Below, piece after piece: positions 1 through 7,174 of a stretch of DNA of 8,926 nucleotides; positions within the stretch are counted from its first letter, which is position 1; each line of letters begins with the position of its first letter. The notes beneath the pieces were generated by a model, which was not told the DNA's origin, did no database searches, and worked only from the letters and a program-made list of their open reading frames with translations. Location of the stretch: NCBI GenBank assembly GCA_039819115.1, contig JBCBST010000128.1:1-8926 (forward strand), written 5' to 3'. Source of the DNA: JBCBST01 sp039819115 (GTDB taxonomy: Bacteria; Bacteroidota; Rhodothermia; Balneolales; Balneolaceae). A program made the position numbers and the translations under genes.

Positions 1-53
1 TGGTTTGTGAGAGCAGATGCACCCTGGCTATTGTAGAACGAACCAAGGGATAA
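1..53 (+). pseudogene. 3' fragment of a second thioesterase copy (edge-truncated)
   Basis: Read on the plus strand, this stretch encodes the same last 16 residues as the minus-strand thioesterase, from VCESRC to the terminal TKG, followed by the same TAA at 51-53. It is the left arm of the inverted repeat. Only the C-terminal tail is visible. Upstream it could be an intact duplicate gene, a broken fragment, or nothing real if the inversion is an artefact. There is no basis for assigning it a function of its own. Confidence 0.5.
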
Positions 54-73
54 CCAGTGTCAAAAAATGGGAT

Positions 74-175
74 TTAGCGTGTTGAAAGAAAATCAGGCGG
101 ATGTAAAAGGGGCTAAACTAACCAATTACATTATGACTAAACCTCTCCCGTAAGCAGTCTTCTGTAGCTATGGCT
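74..175. other. Unique spacer between inverted-repeat arms
   Basis: This roughly 100-bp stretch lies downstream of the thioesterase stop codon. I see no open reading frame of useful length, no RNA gene and no convincing stem followed by a U-tract. If the left arm is an artefact, this is the last genuine sequence on the left side of the window. Confidence 0.5.
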
Positions 176-194
176 ATCCCTTTTTTGACACTGG

Positions 195-635
195 TTATCC
201 CTTGGTTCGTTCTACAATAGCCAGGGTGCATCTGCTCTCACAAACCAGGCGACCCTTCTCATCTTCAATGGTAATTTTCCAGACGTGTATGCTTCTACCC
301 CTTTGAATAGGTTCGGCAATTCCGGTTACTGTTCTACCTTCCGGCACCGACCGGATGTGGTTGGCATTAATCTCAATACCCACCGCTGTTTTGTCGTTTC
401 CATGCAGATTCATCCAAGCTCCTACCGATGCCAGGGTTTCGGCTAAAACGACCGAAGCACCCCCGTGTAGTACTCTGAATGGCTGAACGGTATGCTCGTT
501 TACCGGCATGGTAGCCATCATTTTATCCCGGCTCATATGAGTGAATGCTATACCCAATGCGTGCCCCATATGAGGTTGGCCCCCACTACCAAGATAGGCG
601 TCTACTTTCTCTCTGATGGACTCTTCGATGAACAT
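195..635 (-). CDS. Hotdog-fold acyl-CoA thioesterase, MenI/YdiI-like
   Basis: This 146-residue protein has the single-domain length of the PaaI/YdiI hotdog thioesterases, which hydrolyse acyl-CoA to acid plus CoA in the cytoplasm. It closely resembles E. coli YdiI (MenI, 1,4-dihydroxy-2-naphthoyl-CoA hydrolase), sharing blocks such as TMPV, QPF..LHGGASVVLAE (51-66), GIEINANH (86-93) and DEKGRL. The YdiI active-site residues Gln48, His54 and Glu63 correspond to Q51, H57 and E66 with identical spacing. The Met at 635 is chosen because an in-frame Met at 767 would add 44 residues outside the family fold and overlap the divergent synthetase start. The gene lies divergent to a fatty-acid degradation cluster. 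It could therefore act in menaquinone synthesis or as a general thioesterase relieving CoA sequestration; the family match is firm but the substrate is not. Confidence 0.9.
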   Translation of the reverse strand: MFIEESIREKVDAYLGSGGQPHMGHALGIAFTHMSRDKMMATMPVNEHTVQPFRVLHGGASVVLAETLASVGAWMNLHGNDKTAVGIEINANHIRSVPEGRTVTGIAEPIQRGRSIHVWKITIEDEKGRLVCESRCTLAIVERTKG

Positions 636-668
636 GAATCTTAAAATTTGATTAACACTGTTAAGTTC

Positions 669-699
669 GTAAAATAAAGCAGCTGGAAACGCTTTCAAA
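669..699 (-). promoter_or_regulatory. Candidate promoter for the thioesterase
   Basis: On the minus strand a TTTG element (699-696) is followed after exactly 19 bases by TATTTTAC (676-669). This approximates the Bacteroidota pattern TTTG-N19-21-TAnnTTTG, with the -33 box exact and four of six informative bases of the -7 box. Transcription would begin near 662, giving a leader of about 27 nt to the ATG at 635. The placement supports the shorter thioesterase start. The assignment assumes a Bacteroidota-type primary sigma factor. Confidence 0.4.
684..698. promoter_or_regulatory. Operator-like palindrome in divergent promoter region
   Basis: The sequence TGGAAACGCTTTCAA contains the palindrome GAAA-CGC-TTTC (686-696). 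On the minus strand it reads TTGAAAGCGTTTCCA, which resembles LacI/CcpA-family operators with a central CG. It lies between the -33 and -7 boxes of the candidate thioesterase promoter and about 50 bp before the synthetase start. A repressor bound here could control both divergent genes. No regulator gene is in the window, and a site this short can arise by chance. Confidence 0.3.
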
Positions 700-724
700 A
701 GTACATAGAAAGCAGTACATATGT

Positions 725-732
725 TATATATG
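725..732 (+). promoter_or_regulatory. Possible -7 box for the acyl-CoA synthetase cluster
   Basis: TATATATG matches five of six informative bases of the Bacteroidota -7 consensus TAnnTTTG and sits 17 bases before the synthetase ATG, implying a very short leader. No TTTG lies at the expected 19-21 bp upstream, so the match is partial. The upstream DNA carries a direct repeat AGTACAT (700-706 and 714-720). Confidence 0.25.
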
Positions 733-749
733 GAACAAAAGAAAACACC

Positions 750-2540
750 ATGAGTCGTGATCCCCAAACATTACAGGAATTGGTTAAGACAGGGTATGCA
801 AGCAATACCTCGGGTATTTTTTCTGCAGTTAAGCGAAATGGTGAATGGCTGGAAACTTCCATCGAACAGTTTAAAGAGCGGGTTAAACAGTTTGCCATGG
901 GCTTGTACGCGTTAGGTGTTCGGCCCGGAGACAAGGTATCTATACATGCCGAAAACAGTACCGAATGGTTAGTTGTTGATCAGGCTGTGCTTGCACTGGG
1001 TGCTGCGGTCGTTCCTATCTACACTACCCAGCCGGGAGACCAGATATCGTACATTCTCGATAACTCGGAAGCCAAAGTTCATGTGGTTTCCAACGACCAG
1101 CTATTTGCAGATACCAAACCTCTGATTAAGAGTATTGAATGTGTAAAGGCGATTATCTCCATTGTCCCATCCCGCCACAAAAAGCTCAAGGTCTTTGATG
1201 AAGTATGCCGGATGGGAGCTGAAACAATGGAAGAGCACCCGGATCTTTTTGATCAGCTTAAAGCCGGGGTGACCGCCGATAGTCTTGCCACGTTAATTTA
1301 TACATCGGGTACAACAGGCCTGCCCAAAGGGGTCATGCTTTCTCATGGTAACATCGTATCCAATGCCCTGGCTTCCTATAAACTATTTCCATTCAAGAAG
1401 GAAGACATCAACAATCCCAAGGTGTTGTCCTATCTGCCCCTGGCCCACATTTTTGAGCGGACGGCTTACTATATGTATGCTTTCCTGGGGTTACCGATTT
1501 ATTATATCGAGGATGTGAATGAAATCCGGACCGATTTTATGATCATCAAACCCGTGTATTTTGTGACAGTACCGCGACTGTTAGAGAAAATTGTGACGGG
1601 TGTAAAAGTAAAAGGTCAGGAACTCTCCGGACTAAAGAAGCGGCTGTACTACTGGGCTATTCATATGGCCGAACATTATGAACCCGAGCATATACCCACC
1701 TTCATAGAAAAGCAGAAGCGGAAGGTTGCAGATAAGCTGGTGTACTCCAAAATTAAGGAGCTGTTTGGTGGAAACCTCATCGGCATGAATGTTGGAGGAG
1801 CTGCTCTTGCTCCCTCAATTGCTCGATTCATGAATGGATTGGGCTTGTATTGCGGATTAGGATATGGTCTTACCGAAACATCGCCGGTACTGTCCGGACC
1901 GCCTGTTGGTGAACTTCGAATTGGGTCGTCGGGAAAAGCTCTGCCTGGGGTAGAGTTACGTATTGCTGAAGATGGAGAGATCCAGGCCAAAGGCCCGAAT
2001 GTAACTAAAGGGTACTACAAACTACCGGAGAAAACCGAAGAAGCCTTTACGGAAGATGGGTGGTTTTGTACGGGTGATATTGGTCATATAGACGAAGATG
2101 GCTGGTTATTTATAACCGACCGGAAAAAATCGTTGTTTAAATTGTCGACCGGTAAATATGTGGCTCCTCAACCGATAGAAAATGCATTGGTGACCAGCGG
2201 TTTTATCGATCAGGCGGTGGTCATCGGCAATCTTGAGAAGTTCTGCGCAGCTATTATTGTACCCGCCTGGGATAACGTGAGAAAACGGTTCGAAAAGAAC
2301 GGATATCCGTGGGACGAAGAAAAGAAAGCTACCAATGAATATGTGTTAAAGCGCATACAGAAGGAAATAGATAAGGTTAACCGTGACTTGCCCCATTGGG
2401 AGCGCATCAAAAAGTTTGTGCTTCTCGATGAAGCATTCTCAATTGAGGGAGGAGAGATTACTCCCACCTTGAAAGTACGCAGAAGTGTTATTCGTGATCA
2501 CTTCCGCAAAGAAATAGATTCCATTTACCGAAACGAATAA
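750..2540 (+). CDS. Long-chain acyl-CoA synthetase (AMP-forming, FAA1/COG1022 type)
   Basis: This 596-residue ANL-superfamily enzyme activates free fatty acids to acyl-CoA through an acyl-adenylate, the entry step to beta-oxidation. Visible motifs in order are the phosphate loop YTSGTTGLPKG (184-194), the LPLAHIFER block (229-237), GYGLTETSP (371-379), the TGD ATP-binding motif (441-443), the DRKK hinge region (457-460) and the adenylation lysine K575 in TPTLKVRR. Length and the long insert around 285-345 fit the COG1022 long-chain branch (as in FadD15-like proteins) rather than E. coli FadD. No membrane segment or signal peptide is evident. The ATG at 750 has no Shine-Dalgarno sequence but gives a normal N-terminus, and the AMP-binding fold begins within the first 40 residues. 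It is the first gene of the cluster, only 9 bp before the FadN-like gene. Chain-length preference cannot be read from sequence. Confidence 0.93.
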   Translation: MSRDPQTLQELVKTGYASNTSGIFSAVKRNGEWLETSIEQFKERVKQFAMGLYALGVRPGDKVSIHAENSTEWLVVDQAVLALGAAVVPIYTTQPGDQISYILDNSEAKVHVVSNDQLFADTKPLIKSIECVKAIISIVPSRHKKLKVFDEVCRMGAETMEEHPDLFDQLKAGVTADSLATLIYTSGTTGLPKGVMLSHGNIVSNALASYKLFPFKKEDINNPKVLSYLPLAHIFERTAYYMYAFLGLPIYYIEDVNEIRTDFMIIKPVYFVTVPRLLEKIVTGVKVKGQELSGLKKRLYYWAIHMAEHYEPEHIPTFIEKQKRKVADKLVYSKIKELFGGNLIGMNVGGAALAPSIARFMNGLGLYCGLGYGLTETSPVLSGPPVGELRIGSSGKALPGVELRIAEDGEIQAKGPNVTKGYYKLPEKTEEAFTEDGWFCTGDIGHIDEDGWLFITDRKKSLFKLSTGKYVAPQPIENALVTSGFIDQAVVIGNLEKFCAAIIVPAWDNVRKRFEKNGYPWDEEKKATNEYVLKRIQKEIDKVNRDLPHWERIKKFVLLDEAFSIEGGEITPTLKVRRSVIRDHFRKEIDSIYRNE

Positions 2541-2549
2541 TCACATAAG

Positions 2550-4910
2550 ATGTCTCGTTCCCCATATCGTATACAAAAGGTCGGCATTCTCGGATCGGGT
2601 GTTATGGGTAGTCAGATTGCCGCGCATTGTGTAAATGCCGGTTTGCACGTTGTACTACTCGATCTTAAGAGTGATGATCCCGCACATCCTGATAAAAAAG
2701 TAAAGGATAGTCTGAAGACGATCCTGAAGCTGAAACCGGCGCCATTTGCACTGCCCGAATATGTAAACCGGATCACGGTTGGGAATTTTGACGACGATAT
2801 GCATCTGGTTTCCGATGTGGATTGGATTTGTGAAGTGATCGTTGAGCGTATGGACATCAAACAAAACCTGATGAGTACGATTGATGCCATTCGAAAACCT
2901 TCGGCTATCGTGAGTTCCAATACATCGGGTTTACCTATTTCCGGAATTAGTGTCCATGTATCTGATGAGATGAAGGCTCATTTTATCGGAACGCATTTTT
3001 TTAATCCGCCACGATACATGAAATTGCTGGAAGTGATATCCACCCCGGCAACTCACCCGGAAGTGAGTGCATTCATGTCTACGTTTTGCGAACAGGTGTT
3101 GGGAAAAGGGGTAGTTGTTGCAAAGGATACCCCCAATTTTATCGCTAACCGGATCGGAGTATTCTCAATGGCGAGTATTATGCGATCCTTTTTTGATGGA
3201 AGATATCGTGCTGAAACCATCGATATGCTCACCGGAGTGCTCACCGGATATTCCAAAGCAGCCACTTTTCGAACGGGGGATATGGCCGGACTTGATATTA
3301 TTGCGCATGTTGCCGGTAACCTGCTTCCCGAAATTCCGGAAGACGAGCGAAAAGAAGTGTTTGAGCTACCCCATCCATTTATGGAAATGGTCAAATCCGG
3401 AAAAATCGGAAATAAATCCGGTCAGGGTTTCTACAAAAAAGCACATACAAAAGAAGGAAAAGCCTTTTTGGTGATTAACGCTGAAACTCTGGAGTACGAA
3501 CCACAGCAAAAAACCGAAGACCCGGTCCTCGAAGAAGCCCGTGCCATTAAAGATACGGCAGAACGATTACGCTTTTTGGCTTTTTCAGATACTGAAATCG
3601 GTAGATTTGTGTGGGAAATACAAAAAGAGCTGCTCCTGTATTCAGCACATCGTATACCTGAAATAACAGATTCACCCCTGTCACTTGACCGCGCTATGAA
3701 ATGGGGATTTAATTGGGAACTAGGTCCTTTTGAACGTTGGGACGCTCTTGGAATAACCAATGTAGTCGAACGATTGGAAAAGGAAGGAGAGCCTATACCG
3801 GCACTCATACAGGAGATGAAGGCTGCCGGATGTGATCAGTTTTATGTTGGAAGCAAAGTCTATGACCCGACTACAAAACAGTTAATCGGACGTTCGCCTG
3901 CTGCAACCGGGGAGATCAAAAGCGCACCTCTTTCAGAAAGAAAACACCCTGTTGTACTTCAAAACCCAAGCGCCACCATACACGATTTGGGCGATGGCGT
4001 TGCCTTATTTGAGTTTACCACACCGTATGCCACACTGGGGTTCGAATTGGTTCAGACACTGGAACACTGGCTGGATACAGCCCATGAACATTTTGATGCG
4101 CTCGTTATCAGTCACGACGGAGATAATTTTGCGTACGGGGCCAACTTGAAAGAAGCGCTGATGGCGCTTCAGGCCGGAGATTATAAACGTATTGAAGAAG
4201 CCGTAACCGGATTCCAACGTACCGCACTCAAACTCAGATATTCGAAGGTACCCACTGTAAGCGCTCCTTTTGGTCTTACATTCGGTGGAGGGTGCGAGTT
4301 TATGATGTATACCGATCACGTGGTAGCATCTCATGAATTGTATGCAGGCTTGGTTGAAATCGGTGTTGGCCTGATTCCGGCAGGTGGCGGAACGACCGAG
4401 CTCCTGAAACGAACAATGAAGAATCTTCAGGGGGATGCAGATCCCCTGGCTTATGTTCGGGAAGTATTTAAGACCATTGGAATGGCCAGTGTATCGGAAA
4501 GCGCACATCATGCCAGAGCACTTGGATTTCTTCTGGAAACAGATTCAGTGATTATGAACCGCAATCTGCTTATCAAACAGGCAAAAGAAGAAGCACTCCA
4601 GTTGGTTCAGGCAGGCTATACCCCTCCAACGCGGGCATCCATTCGGGTATTGGGAAAAACGGCGCTTTCGGCCATGAAGCTTATGCTTTACGTGATGAGC
4701 GAATCGAATTTTATTACTCCATACGATAAAGTAGTAGCTGGACGTGTGGCTTATGTTATTGCAGGGGGCGACTTGAGCGAACCTCAGGAAGTTCCTGAAT
4801 CTTACCTCCTGAACCTGGAGCGTGAAGCTATTTTAGAATGCCTTAGAGACCCGGGAACACATGCCCGAATGGAACACATGTTGAAAACCGGGAAACCACT
4901 CCGGAATTAG
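2550..4910 (+). CDS. fadN: 3-hydroxyacyl-CoA dehydrogenase/enoyl-CoA hydratase fusion (FadN-type)
   Basis: This 786-residue bifunctional beta-oxidation enzyme hydrates 2-enoyl-CoA and oxidises the resulting 3-hydroxyacyl-CoA with NAD+. The N-terminal Rossmann domain has GSGVMG (15-20) and an acidic D38 ending the second strand. The dehydrogenase catalytic pair is H149 (HFFNPP) and E161, spaced as in mammalian HADH, with S/N residues at 122-126 and N200 in FIANR. Two 3HCDH C-terminal-type helical segments follow (about 195-295 and 355-400). The hydratase/crotonase domain is C-terminal (about 465-700): oxyanion-hole region FAYGAN (527-532), GGGCE with E583, and E603, matching the Glu144/Glu164 pair of rat crotonase in spacing. 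The dehydrogenase-first order and the length match Bacillus FadN (about 789 aa) and are the reverse of E. coli FadB. It is probably co-transcribed with the synthetase, 9 bp upstream. All catalytic residues appear present. Confidence 0.94.
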   Translation: MSRSPYRIQKVGILGSGVMGSQIAAHCVNAGLHVVLLDLKSDDPAHPDKKVKDSLKTILKLKPAPFALPEYVNRITVGNFDDDMHLVSDVDWICEVIVERMDIKQNLMSTIDAIRKPSAIVSSNTSGLPISGISVHVSDEMKAHFIGTHFFNPPRYMKLLEVISTPATHPEVSAFMSTFCEQVLGKGVVVAKDTPNFIANRIGVFSMASIMRSFFDGRYRAETIDMLTGVLTGYSKAATFRTGDMAGLDIIAHVAGNLLPEIPEDERKEVFELPHPFMEMVKSGKIGNKSGQGFYKKAHTKEGKAFLVINAETLEYEPQQKTEDPVLEEARAIKDTAERLRFLAFSDTEIGRFVWEIQKELLLYSAHRIPEITDSPLSLDRAMKWGFNWELGPFERWDALGITNVVERLEKEGEPIPALIQEMKAAGCDQFYVGSKVYDPTTKQLIGRSPAATGEIKSAPLSERKHPVVLQNPSATIHDLGDGVALFEFTTPYATLGFELVQTLEHWLDTAHEHFDALVISHDGDNFAYGANLKEALMALQAGDYKRIEEAVTGFQRTALKLRYSKVPTVSAPFGLTFGGGCEFMMYTDHVVASHELYAGLVEIGVGLIPAGGGTTELLKRTMKNLQGDADPLAYVREVFKTIGMASVSESAHHARALGFLLETDSVIMNRNLLIKQAKEEALQLVQAGYTPPTRASIRVLGKTALSAMKLMLYVMSESNFITPYDKVVAGRVAYVIAGGDLSEPQEVPESYLLNLEREAILECLRDPGTHARMEHMLKTGKPLRN

Positions 4911-5002
4911 TAACTGGTAATATGACCCGTAACCATTTAAATATATCATAACTCACGATTCCGGGTATAACATATCCCTTCAATTAACTCAATCCGCCAA
5001 CA
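4911..5002. other. 92-bp intergenic gap inside the fatty-acid cluster
   Basis: This is the largest gap within the cluster, between the fadN-like and thiolase genes. It is AT-rich and includes TATAAC at 4965-4970, but no matching upstream promoter box and no hairpin with a U-tract is visible. Read-through into the thiolase is the simplest reading. An internal promoter cannot be excluded. Confidence 0.4.
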
Positions 5003-6190
5003 ATGAATGCTGCATACATTATTTCCGCCACCCGCACAGCTTGTGGAAAAGCCAATAAGGGATCGCTTCGGTTTACCCATCCCGATTCGCTGGGCGGAGC
5101 TGTTGTACGCCGGTTGTTGAAGGGATGCCCCGAAATGGAACCTGCACAGGTAGATGATGTGATTATGGGCTGCGCTTTTCCTGAAGCTTCTCAGGGACTC
5201 AACATTGCTCGCCAAATCGCTATTTTGGGTGGACTGCCGGATTCTGTGCCCGGTGTAACGGTAAACAGGTTTTGTTCTTCAGGTCTTCAAACCATTGCGA
5301 TGGCAGCAGAACGTATCATGAGCGGTGCATCTGATGTGATCGTGGCCGGAGGGGTGGAGTCCATGTCTATGGTCCCGATGGGGGGCATGTCGGTACAGCC
5401 AAATCCTGAGTTGATGGATAATCGGCCGGAGGTGTTTATAAGTATGGGGCTGACCGCTGAGAATGTGGCTGAACGGTACAATATTTCCAGATCAGATCAG
5501 GACGAATTTGCGGTTAGAAGTCACCAAAAAGCTATTCATGCATGGGAACAGGGCTTGTTTAACGAGCAGATTACACCAATCCAGGTTGTTGAAAAGAAAG
5601 TGTCGGCAGATGGTGATCTAATAGAAGAATCCTTTGAGTTTAGTACGGATGAAGGACCAAGAGAAGATACGAATATCGAAGCACTGGCGAGATTACGAGC
5701 GGTATTTAAAGCAGGTGGCTCGGTAACGGCCGGCAATTCATCGCAAATGAACGATGCGGCTTCAGCTGTTTTGGTAATGAGTGAACAAAAGGTAAAAGAG
5801 TTGAAGCTGAAGCCTTTGGCCCGGTATGTAGGTTTCCAGGTGGCAGGAGTTGCACCGGAGCTGATGGGAATCGGACCGGTTGAAGCTATACCAAAAGTGC
5901 TTTCCAGGACAGGAATTGCCTTAAATGAGATCAATCTTATTGAACTGAATGAAGCTTTTGCTGCTCAATCACTAGCTGTGATGCGGGAACTGGATCTTGA
6001 TCCGGATATCACAAACGTCAACGGAGGTGCAATTGCAATGGGACATCCACTTGGATGTACCGGGGCAAAACTCACCACTCAGCTTTTGCATGAACTCAAA
6101 GCCAGGAAACAAAAGTACGGTATGGTCACCATGTGTATAGGTGGTGGTATGGGAGCTGCCGGTATTTTTGAGAATCTTTGGACCAACTGA
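5003..6190 (+). CDS. fadA: Acetyl-CoA C-acyltransferase (3-ketoacyl-CoA thiolase, FadA-type)
   Basis: This 395-residue thiolase carries out the last step of beta-oxidation, cleaving 3-ketoacyl-CoA with CoA to give acetyl-CoA and a chain shortened by two carbons. The nucleophilic cysteine is C91 in NRFCSSGLQT, the NEAFA motif is at 316-320, the catalytic histidine is H348 in GGAIAMGHPLGCTGA, and the second cysteine C378 lies in MCIGGGMGAA. All are intact and the length is normal for the degradative/biosynthetic thiolase family. The ATG at 5003 begins directly with the conserved AYIISATRTACGK start of the fold. There is no Shine-Dalgarno. Its position right after the FadN-like gene mirrors the fadN-fadA pair of Bacillus and argues for a degradative rather than an acetoacetyl-CoA-forming role, though the sequence alone does not exclude the latter. 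Confidence 0.94.
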   Translation: MNAAYIISATRTACGKANKGSLRFTHPDSLGGAVVRRLLKGCPEMEPAQVDDVIMGCAFPEASQGLNIARQIAILGGLPDSVPGVTVNRFCSSGLQTIAMAAERIMSGASDVIVAGGVESMSMVPMGGMSVQPNPELMDNRPEVFISMGLTAENVAERYNISRSDQDEFAVRSHQKAIHAWEQGLFNEQITPIQVVEKKVSADGDLIEESFEFSTDEGPREDTNIEALARLRAVFKAGGSVTAGNSSQMNDAASAVLVMSEQKVKELKLKPLARYVGFQVAGVAPELMGIGPVEAIPKVLSRTGIALNEINLIELNEAFAAQSLAVMRELDLDPDITNVNGGAIAMGHPLGCTGAKLTTQLLHELKARKQKYGMVTMCIGGGMGAAGIFENLWTN

Positions 6191-6247
6191 GACCGCTAAC
6201 TAAACGCGGTATACACAATACATCACAACACCTTACTACGAATAGCT

Positions 6248-7105
6248 ATGTATACTTCCGACACGCTTACACATAAAAACATTTTGATAACCGGCGGGGG
6301 AAGCGGTTTAGGTTTAACCATGGCACAGCATTTTGCCAGATACGGGGCGCAGATCGCAATTTGTGGGAGAACAACATCCCGGTTAGAACAGGCTGTTGAA
6401 ACGATTAAAGCGGAAAGAGAAGGAGTTAATGTACAATCGTATCAATGCGATGTCAGAGACTACCATCAGGTTTCCTCTATGTTCGATCAGCTTCAGTCCG
6501 ATTTTGGTGTGATAAACGGATTAGTGAATAACGCAGCGGGTAATTTCCTTTCAGCTTCAGAAGATCTGACGCCGGGTGGATTTAAAGCTATTATAGATAT
6601 TGTACTACACGGTAGTTTTAACTGTACACATGCATTTGGTAACGCACTTATCCATCAAAAAAAGCCGGGTTCCATTCTCAACATCGTTACAACCTATGCT
6701 GAACATACAGGATGCGCCTTCGTGCTACCGTCTGCCTGTGCAAAATCGGGTGTCTTAAGTATGACCCGATCACTGGCCTTTGAATGGGCTACCTATGGAA
6801 TTCGATTAAATGCGATCGCTCCTGGTCCTTTCCCTACGGAAGGTGCATGGACCCGGCTTGTGCCCGATCCCAATATGGAAAAAGCCTTCTTGAATAAAAT
6901 TCCTATGAAACGATACGGAGAGCCGGGTGAACTGGCTAACCTTGCGGTGTTTATGCTGTCCGACCTGGCTAACTATATGACCGGCGAGTGTATTTCTATC
7001 GATGGTGGAGAACGATTGCAGGCGGGTCAGTTTAACTTTATTGACAGCCTGATGGAGAGAGAGCAGCTAAAAGTTGTTTTTCAATCCATGAAACCCCAAA
7101 AATAA
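6248..7105 (+). CDS. SDR oxidoreductase, 2,4-dienoyl-CoA reductase (DECR)-like
   Basis: This 285-residue short-chain dehydrogenase has the dinucleotide motif TGGGSGLG (15-22) and R41 after the second strand, which favours NADPH. It lacks the classical YxxxK motif. Instead it carries the arrangement of mammalian DECR1: Tyr150 in TTYAE, then Ser162 and Lys166 in LPSACAKSG, comparable to Y199/S210/K214 of the human enzyme with one extra residue between Tyr and Ser. NNAAGNF (94-100) and the APGPFPTEGA segment also match DECR. The expected reaction is NADPH-dependent reduction of 2,4-dienoyl-CoA to 3-enoyl-CoA, needed to degrade polyunsaturated fatty acids. This fits its place 57 bp after the thiolase. 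It is unrelated to the flavin-containing FadH of E. coli. Another 2-enoyl-CoA or 3-oxoacyl substrate within the same SDR branch is the main alternative. Confidence 0.85.
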   Translation: MYTSDTLTHKNILITGGGSGLGLTMAQHFARYGAQIAICGRTTSRLEQAVETIKAEREGVNVQSYQCDVRDYHQVSSMFDQLQSDFGVINGLVNNAAGNFLSASEDLTPGGFKAIIDIVLHGSFNCTHAFGNALIHQKKPGSILNIVTTYAEHTGCAFVLPSACAKSGVLSMTRSLAFEWATYGIRLNAIAPGPFPTEGAWTRLVPDPNMEKAFLNKIPMKRYGEPGELANLAVFMLSDLANYMTGECISIDGGERLQAGQFNFIDSLMEREQLKVVFQSMKPQK

Positions 7106-7147
7106 AAAAAGGACTTCATCCATCTCAGTTGAGATGAAGAAGTCCTT
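7104..7147 (-). terminator. Intrinsic terminator of the secreted-protein gene
   Basis: A hairpin with an outer 9-bp stem (AAGGACTTC 7109-7117 with GAAGTCCTT 7139-7147), a small 3/2 internal loop, and an inner 6-bp stem CATCTC/GAGATG around an AGTT loop. On the minus strand it is followed by seven Us (7110-7104), the layout of a rho-independent terminator, 27 bp after the stop codon of the 7175-7531 gene. On the plus strand the hairpin follows the SDR stop but has As rather than Ts after it, so it is a poor intrinsic terminator for the fatty-acid cluster. Confidence 0.85.
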
Positions 7148-7174
7148 CAAAAAAACGGGTTCTACGTAAAGTAG

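Larger units (their letters stand above)
1..247. repeat. Long inverted repeat (arms 1-73 and 176-247)
   Basis: Bases 1-67 are the exact reverse complement of 181-247. With one single-base indel (T68) the match continues to about 73/176, after which the sequences diverge. About 100 unique bases (74-175) separate the arms. The right arm covers the last codons, stop codon and about 19 bp of 3' flank of the thioesterase gene, so the left arm carries the same 3' end facing the other way. The left arm touches the window edge, so its true length is unknown. Perfect identity implies a very recent inverted duplication, or a fold-back artefact of amplification or assembly. The sequence alone does not decide between them. 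Confidence 0.95.

Noticed and set aside
1..247. The inverted repeat as insertion-sequence terminal repeats or an integration site
   Set aside because: There is no transposase between or beside the arms, the arms are coding sequence of the thioesterase, and only about 100 bp separates them.
636..767. N-terminal extension of the thioesterase to an in-frame Met at 767
   Set aside because: It would add 44 hydrophobic residues absent from the YdiI-type family, overlap the divergent synthetase start, and cover the likely promoter.
3115..3474. 119-codon plus-strand frame overlapping the FadN-like gene
   Set aside because: It lies out of frame within the well-conserved dehydrogenase domain and has no domain features of its own.
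4005..4511. 168-codon open frame on the minus strand inside the FadN-like gene
   Set aside because: It is a shadow frame. The plus-strand frame encodes intact crotonase motifs here, and the minus-strand translation shows no recognisable domain.
6192..6210. ACCGC/GCGGT hairpin between the thiolase and SDR genes as a terminator
   Set aside because: The stem is only 5 bp with a 9-base loop and no U-tract, so it is unlikely to stop transcription.
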